From: Ruminococcus sp. UNK.MGS-30
GTDB taxonomy: Bacteria; Bacillota; Clostridia; Oscillospirales; Ruminococcaceae
Assembly (NCBI GenBank): GCA_000980705.1
Contig: LBCK01000001.1
Span: 248,001 to 312,000 of the forward strand
Length of the DNA: 64,000 nt
Reading direction: 5' to 3'
The notes beneath the pieces were generated by a model. The model ran no database searches. It had not been told where the DNA came from and worked only from the letters and a program-made list of their open reading frames with translations. The translations under genes were made by a program, and so were the position numbers. Below are positions 60,201 through 64,000 of the stretch, one piece after another (position 1 is the first letter of the stretch; the number at the start of each line of letters is the position of its first letter).

Positions 60201-61301
60201 AACTACAATCCAACCCCTTGAACTTTCATAACCCGTGTCAGCATCTCGAAGATAAGTACGATAAATTATTTTATCTATATCAATATTATAAGTTGAACTA
60301 AACTTCTCACCTACCTGATCGGTTTTTATTTGATATTTATTATTTACATCAATTACATCACAATATGAATACCAATCATTTTTATTCATATCCGCAACAA
60401 ATTCTGCTGTGCCAAACTCATACTGACTAATAAATTTATATTTTTCCACATTAGATTTACTTCCAACATAGATGTATACATTTTTAAAATCTCCATTATT
60501 ACCACAAACGTTGTATTGACCACCTGAGCCAAATGTACCGTTTGTCGTTCCAGCTTGCGCCTGCATTATAGGATATACTGCTTGCCCGTCATATTTAAAT
60601 TGCATGCCATACTGTACAAATTTGACTGCATTAATTGGATAGTCTGTTGTATTAATAATGTATCTGTCACTATCTTGAGTTCCGACAACACTATTAACTC
60701 CAAAGTCATATTTTTTATAATTTTCGTCATTAGCAAATAAGTTTTTCCATTCATTATCTGTCTTTATTCTGTTTTTTAAATCACCCCAGCCAGAATCCTT
60801 TGATTCAGTTACAGTATTACTCATCGGATACGCTCCCGCATCCGTATAATTCGTCTTCAAAACCAAACTACAGCTCTGCTCCGCCTTTGCCGCAGCATAC
60901 CCATCGCAGGAAACCGCAACATCCACTTTCTGGCTGGTTTTGTCTGCCGGCTGATAGGTCAGCGTCACCGTAAACACCGCATTGGCATCGCTGCTGGCAC
61001 CGGTGACCTGATACTTTTCCTCGGTATCACTGCTGCTCAAAAGCGTCACGCCTCTTCCGGCATCTGAGCGCAGAATCCCCTCGGCACTCTGCTTTACCTC
61101 GTCCCAGTTCCAATACCGGCTCTGGGGCAGCTGGGTCTGGAGTTCGTCCGCCAGATTGTTCGCCACAGTCTGATAGTTCTGTATCTTCGCCGCCTGCACA
61201 TAGGCAGAGATATTGGGCGCACACAGTGCCGCAATGATCGCCATAATCACCAGCACCACGATCAGCTCCACAAGAGAAAAGCCCTTTCGATTTTGTTTCA
61301 T
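57279..61301 (-). CDS. Giant type IV pilin-like protein with Thr-rich linkers
   Basis: 1340 residues from ATG 61301 (MKQNRKG, then FSLVELIVVLVIMAIIAALC), after AGAGGTGA. This is a prepilin leader: cleavage after Gly7, Phe then the hydrophobic helix with Glu at mature position 5. Pilins usually have 130-250 residues. After ~600 residues of beta-rich sequence a Ser/Thr run of ~130 residues (near 765-895) acts as a linker, then ~370 residues, a second shorter Thr linker (TTTTTTTTTTAKP), and a last ~95-residue domain ending in YTIHVEGISPAA. Such linkers are typical of cellulases. The gene is a base-composition mosaic: the 5' end, the first linker region and the 3' end are GC-rich, while 57640-58610 and 59370-60830 are AT-rich. 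An adhesin at the pilus tip, perhaps for plant fibre, is my inference. Third gene of pilB-pilT-pilin. Confidence 0.85.
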   Translation of the reverse strand: MKQNRKGFSLVELIVVLVIMAIIAALCAPNISAYVQAAKIQNYQTVANNLADELQTQLPQSRYWNWDEVKQSAEGILRSDAGRGVTLLSSSDTEEKYQVTGASSDANAVFTVTLTYQPADKTSQKVDVAVSCDGYAAAKAEQSCSLVLKTNYTDAGAYPMSNTVTESKDSGWGDLKNRIKTDNEWKNLFANDENYKKYDFGVNSVVGTQDSDRYIINTTDYPINAVKFVQYGMQFKYDGQAVYPIMQAQAGTTNGTFGSGGQYNVCGNNGDFKNVYIYVGSKSNVEKYKFISQYEFGTAEFVADMNKNDWYSYCDVIDVNNKYQIKTDQVGEKFSSTYNIDIDKIIYRTYLRDADTGYESSRGWIVVTGGVSGNKPSGDAINVDPSLTMVYFDTTAKKISDTEYKQPTIYGEKVTKLDGDGSTAINTSIMKKDKDGTYTYNGYKVVIENGRVELHVPMENGKDFRYNKDWSNGGKVGKYDLNNNLIEYVDASNLNIPDGYNSDWAYLENHEWIFYYEGSPFVIQYYKHHVCLDLYQTGYKVGSTLQLKVRGVDASKLQNTFNANDVNQLSTFTNKLENAGGDHNSGGYLPGMAGVTIEKVENEANTAIINIPWTWDTYPYVCITYSAALSSVGAEISMKWIGGNTTTSTTTTNSYTPMLTLNGDNTYTNITLDWTKCDYITNVGEVGIQFDKYPSNLKYDVYSKDYTQLASGQSLSKFMMNSNSAVTPSAAADKIVHLYCKGLSPEDISCSIVAPSAPITTDTTTTTTTTTTTSAETETTAKTTSAAETTSTTTSSTTTTTTSATTTTSTTTSTTTETSTTTSTTTTATTSSTTTSAATTSTVTSTSAVTSSSVSTSSTSTSATTSTTTSITATTTTSATETSGSVVTTVVTGVNNYQVLTIPNYKLLSKVEFEFAGENAPVDWDCHFTDSNGWNDTFSKTFRTDDLVNNKYQIDCENINQQGYLKIGTYTRQPKMSIKSVTFYYRNPNVIITNKLPDGYAVDKASGTALLNSSYEFTVTWNPEEYRTPTVKWNGVTMIPVNKEDDKATYAGKIDGDVEIVVSGRKEDLSGNTLVIDDFNYGTEYDISKYWYIDEDGNGQIPKEIQVEFSDGSYNLRAVLSADKFKTTWGEGNGIFEYCASKNSNGGETYVISSDVISKISMIKNAKIKFENWGSNAKVEAIKFVYADNSELAKAVRYMSRKENIAAILDSELSHHAVTTSARETSFTTTPQTTTTTTTTTTAKPIAASENGKNVGLDETSAAGCDITFSESLFNESGVCYFTITPKAGYTLSDGYTVKVGTEVLSPKNNYNPKTGQWFFWSNKSMTDYTIHVEGISPAA

Positions 61302-61349
61302 CTCTCTCACCTCTCTGAAAATCTACAGACGGACACGCCGCAGTTTTCC

Positions 61350-62399
61350 TTAACTCAGCAGGTCCAGAATCTCATTCTTGTTGTTGGATACCCGAATCGC
61401 ATCCTCCCGGCGGATCGTGCCGGCTCTCACCAGGCGTGCCAGGTCAGCGTTCAGTGTGTGCATTCCCAGCGCTGCGCCGGACTGCATCACCGTTGCCAGC
61501 TGGAAGCACTTGTTGTCACGGATCAGACTGCCCACAGCATCTGTTCCCACCAGAATTTCTGTGGCAGCCACACGGCCGCCGCCCATTGCCAGCGGAATCA
61601 GCGCCTGGGTGATAACGCCCTTCAGAATCGTGGACAGCTGCGTCCGGATCTGGTTCTGGGCGTGTGGCGGACAGCTGTCGATGATACGGTCCAGGGTCTG
61701 CGCCGCACCTGTGGTGTGCAGGGTGGACATGACCAGGTGTCCGGTCTCAGCTGCGGTAACAGCGGCGGAAATGGTCTCATAGTCACGCATTTCTCCTACC
61801 AAGATCACATCCGGATCCTCACGGAGCGCCGACCGCAGAGACGCCGCAAAGCTCTTGGTGTCCACGCCGATCTCACGCTGGTGGATGACGGACATTCCGG
61901 ACTCATACACATACTCCACCGGGTCCTCAATGGTAATGATGTGTTCCGAACGGTTCTTGTTGATGTAGTCGATCATGGCGGAAAGGGTGGTGGACTTACC
62001 GCTTCCCGTCGGTCCTGTCACCAGGATCAGACCTCTGGGCTGGTCTGCCAGATTTTGCAGCACCTTCGGCATCTGAAGCTGTTCCAGCGTCGGGATGGTG
62101 TTGTTCAGCAGTCGGATAGTTGCCGCCACCTTTTTCATCTGCCGGAACACGTTGACACGCTGACGGCAATAGTCCGGCGTTTCAATGGCAAAGTCCACGT
62201 CGTCGCCGTTTTCCAGCTGTTCCCGCTGTTCATCGCTGAGCATGGACAGGATCATTTCCCGTGTTTCTGCCGCCGGAAACGAAAAGCCGCTGTCCAGCAG
62301 CTGTCCGTGGATACGGAATGAAACCGGCATTCCCTCGCTGATATGGATATCGGAACACTTTTTCTCCCGGGCCTTCATAATGAGTTCGTTCATTGTCAT
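61350..62399 (-). CDS. pilT: Type IV pilus retraction ATPase PilT
   Basis: 349 residues, with AAAGGATGG upstream; ATG two codons later is also possible. ATPase signatures: Walker A LVTGPTGSGKSTTLSAMIDY, Asp box EDPVEY, VIHQREIGVDTKSFAASLRS, ALREDPDVILVGEMRD (Walker B) and His box TGHLVMSTLHTTGAAQT. The family hallmark AIRNLIRE near the end is replaced by MHTLNADLARLVRAGTI. PilT depolymerises pili and drives twitching. 24 bases from pilB. Confidence 0.94.
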   Translation of the reverse strand: MTMNELIMKAREKKCSDIHISEGMPVSFRIHGQLLDSGFSFPAAETREMILSMLSDEQREQLENGDDVDFAIETPDYCRQRVNVFRQMKKVAATIRLLNNTIPTLEQLQMPKVLQNLADQPRGLILVTGPTGSGKSTTLSAMIDYINKNRSEHIITIEDPVEYVYESGMSVIHQREIGVDTKSFAASLRSALREDPDVILVGEMRDYETISAAVTAAETGHLVMSTLHTTGAAQTLDRIIDSCPPHAQNQIRTQLSTILKGVITQALIPLAMGGGRVAATEILVGTDAVGSLIRDNKCFQLATVMQSGAALGMHTLNADLARLVRAGTIRREDAIRVSNNKNEILDLLS

Positions 62400-62423
62400 G
62401 GCAGTATACCATCCTTTCCCTGT

Positions 62424-64000
62424 TTAATCCGAATAATAAGCGATCTTCATGACCTCTTCCGGCGTTGTTACGCCCTCTTTTACCAGGTCGATGGCGCTGT
62501 CCATCAGACTGCGCATTCCCTGGGTCTTTTTTGCATATTCCAGCATTTCCTGGCTGTCTGCACTTCTGGCGATCATGCGTTTCAGTGTCTTGTCGATGTA
62601 TACCATCTCGTGGATGGAGATACGGCCCTTATAGCCGGTATTGTTGCAGACCTTACAGCCCTTGCCCCGGGTAATCATGGGGATGCCGTCGCCCACAATA
62701 GCGATATCCTCTGCCGTTGCCGGCTCTTCGTATTTGCAGAACTGGCAGACCTTGCGCACCAGACGCTGTGCCACGATGCCTACCACGGAGTTGGAGATCA
62801 GATACGGCGCAACGCCCATGTCCGCCAGACGGACGATGGAAGAGATCGCATCGTTGGTGTGCAGGGTGGAGACAACCAGGTGTCCGGTGATTGCCGAGCG
62901 GACGGAGATCTCCGCCGTCTCTGCGTCACGTGTCTCACCGATCATGATGATATCCGGGTCCTGACGGAGCAAAGCACGCAGTCCCACGGCAAAGGTCATG
63001 CCGGCAGTCACATTCACCGATGTCTGGGTGATATTGGGCAGGTCCTTTTCCACCGGGTCCTCGATGGTGGAAATGTTTACCGGACGCTCCGCCAGACGCT
63101 GCAGTACCATGTAAAGCGTGGTCGTCTTACCGGAACCGGTAGGCCCTGTGATGTAGATAATGCCGTTCGGCGCAGACATCATTTTCATCAGCATATTGTA
63201 GGAATAATCGTTCATGCCGAAGTGTCCGGCGTGGTCGATCTTGGTATCCGAAACCAGATAACGCATAACTACCTTTTCCCCGTGTGTGGTGGGCAGGATG
63301 GAAATACGCATACTGATATCAATGCCCTCCAGCACAGCGTGGAAGTTGCCGTCCTGGGGGATACGCTTTTCGGCAATATTCAGATTGCTCATAATCTTGA
63401 TACGGGCAACGATGGAGTTATGCAGCGCCTTTTCCAGCGTCAGATAGCTGATCATCTGTCCGTCGATACGCATACGCACCTGGGTGAAATCCTTGAACGG
63501 CTCAATGTGGATATCGCTGGCGTTGGTACTGTAGCCACGCACCAGCAGAGAGTTTATCAGCTTGATGATCGGCACATCGTCGTCCGCATCGTCTGCGGTG
63601 AGCTGCGGCACTTCAATATCCTCGGCGGAAATATTCGCTTTTTTCGCCGCCTGCTTGGTGCTGATCTCGGCGTAGTAATATTCGATTGCCTTCTTGATCC
63701 GCTTTTCCTCACTCAGCAGCACCTCCAGCGGCATATCCACGATCTGGCGGATATCCTCCTGGGCATAAAAGTTCAGCGGATCGGACATTGCCAGCTGCAA
63801 TTTCCCGTCATTTTCCGACAGCGCAATGACATTATACTTCTCTGCCAGCTGTTTCGGGACCTTCGCCACCACATCCACATTGACTTCGTACTCTTCCAGA
63901 TTCACCATCTGAAGATCCAGCTTTTTCCCCAGCGCCTCCAGAACCTGGGTCTCTGTGACAAAGCCCATTTCTTTCAGCAGTGTGCCAAACCGCACCTTTT
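62424..64000 (-). CDS. pilB: Type IV pilus assembly ATPase PilB, 5' end outside the window
   Basis: At least 523 residues. GTG 63995 is the first possible start in view, but the AAAAGG just before it leaves no spacing and the frame stays open to base 64000, so the real start is probably beyond the window. N-terminal MshEN-type domain (FGTLLKEMGFVTETQVLEAL), Walker A ITGPTGSGKTTTLYMVLQRL, Walker B RQDPDIIMIGETRD, STLHTNDAISS, and zinc Cys pairs CQFC and CKVC. PilB extends pili. First visible gene of the pilB-pilT-giant pilin run; pilC and other pil genes would be upstream. Confidence 0.93.
   Translation of the reverse strand, partial: KVRFGTLLKEMGFVTETQVLEALGKKLDLQMVNLEEYEVNVDVVAKVPKQLAEKYNVIALSENDGKLQLAMSDPLNFYAQEDIRQIVDMPLEVLLSEEKRIKKAIEYYYAEISTKQAAKKANISAEDIEVPQLTADDADDDVPIIKLINSLLVRGYSTNASDIHIEPFKDFTQVRMRIDGQMISYLTLEKALHNSIVARIKIMSNLNIAEKRIPQDGNFHAVLEGIDISMRISILPTTHGEKVVMRYLVSDTKIDHAGHFGMNDYSYNMLMKMMSAPNGIIYITGPTGSGKTTTLYMVLQRLAERPVNISTIEDPVEKDLPNITQTSVNVTAGMTFAVGLRALLRQDPDIIMIGETRDAETAEISVRSAITGHLVVSTLHTNDAISSIVRLADMGVAPYLISNSVVGIVAQRLVRKVCQFCKYEEPATAEDIAIVGDGIPMITRGKGCKVCNNTGYKGRISIHEMVYIDKTLKRMIARSADSQEMLEYAKKTQGMRSLMDSAIDLVKEGVTTPEEVMKIAYYSD

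Noticed and set aside
1-64000. tRNA, rRNA, tmRNA, SRP RNA or prophage genes
   Set aside because: I looked through the intergenic gaps for conserved stems and ends of these genes and found none; no integrase, capsid or transposase ORF is present.

Overview
The window reads as chromosomal DNA from a GC-rich, cellulose-degrading Ruminococcus-type member of the Oscillospiraceae (Clostridia). The evidence is dockerin-bearing secreted proteins, a lipoprotein GH5 glucanase, a SCIFF ranthipeptide with its radical SAM maturase, NfnAB and 2-oxoacid:ferredoxin oxidoreductase genes, spoIIR, and clostridial gene orders such as rnc-(radical SAM)-smc-ftsY. R. champanellensis or a relative is my best guess from dockerins plus GC content; this is inference, not a database match. 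I saw no rRNA, tRNA, CRISPR array, prophage or transposase gene.

Layout. 1-2.9 kb (+): two secreted PPC-repeat proteins ending in nearly identical dockerins. 3-6.5 kb (-): a ParA-like ATPase and a four-subunit 2-oxoacid:ferredoxin oxidoreductase. 6.7-9.6 kb (-): a stand-alone KAS III (FabH-like) gene coupled to an acyl-CoA/AMP ligase. 9.8-10.5 kb (-): a membrane-anchored XRE regulator. 10.6-15.3 kb (+): strong promoter, FMN riboswitch, intrinsic terminator, ribD-ribE-ribBA-ribH, then a HAD phosphatase. 15.4-18.2 kb (-): the SCIFF locus (scfA is a 45-codon gene) with a TIGR04086-like membrane protein and yajC. 18.2-20.5 kb (-): nfnA-nfnB. 20.6-24.4 kb (-): efp and a Zn-ribbon protein; yqeG-aroQ-M24 peptidase; rpsU. 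24.6-28.1 kb (-): leuS and two unknown membrane proteins. 28.4-46.6 kb (-): a long housekeeping array, trmH-dprA-topA-trmFO-plsX-rnc-radical SAM-C39 peptidase-smc-ftsY-rdgB-yhbY-nadD-yqeK-lcp-rsfS. 46.7-48.1 kb (-): infC-rpmI-rplT with an attenuator leader. 48.2-50.3 kb (-): spoIIR, hemW and a small membrane protein. 50.4-56.2 kb (-): two tandem proteins with N-terminal dockerins, a cytidylate-kinase-like protein, the GH5 lipoprotein and pduL. 56.4-64 kb: a prepilin peptidase (+) facing a type IV pilus operon pilB-pilT-giant pilin (-).

How it fits together. The ends of the window concern the outside of the cell: dockerin proteins, a membrane-anchored cellulase, and a pilus machine whose pilin-like protein is 1340 residues long with Thr-rich linkers of the sort found in cellulases. 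The middle supplies central metabolism (ferredoxin and NAD(P)H balancing, riboflavin, acetate formation by PduL) and core information processing. Beyond the genes, I found a small family of inverted-repeat elements: one complete 172-bp MITE-like copy with an apparent TCTA target duplication at the nadD stop codon, and two shorter relatives. There is also a cluster of palindromes at 28.1-28.4 kb, a non-AUG start for infC, and sharp internal base-composition changes in two large surface-protein genes.
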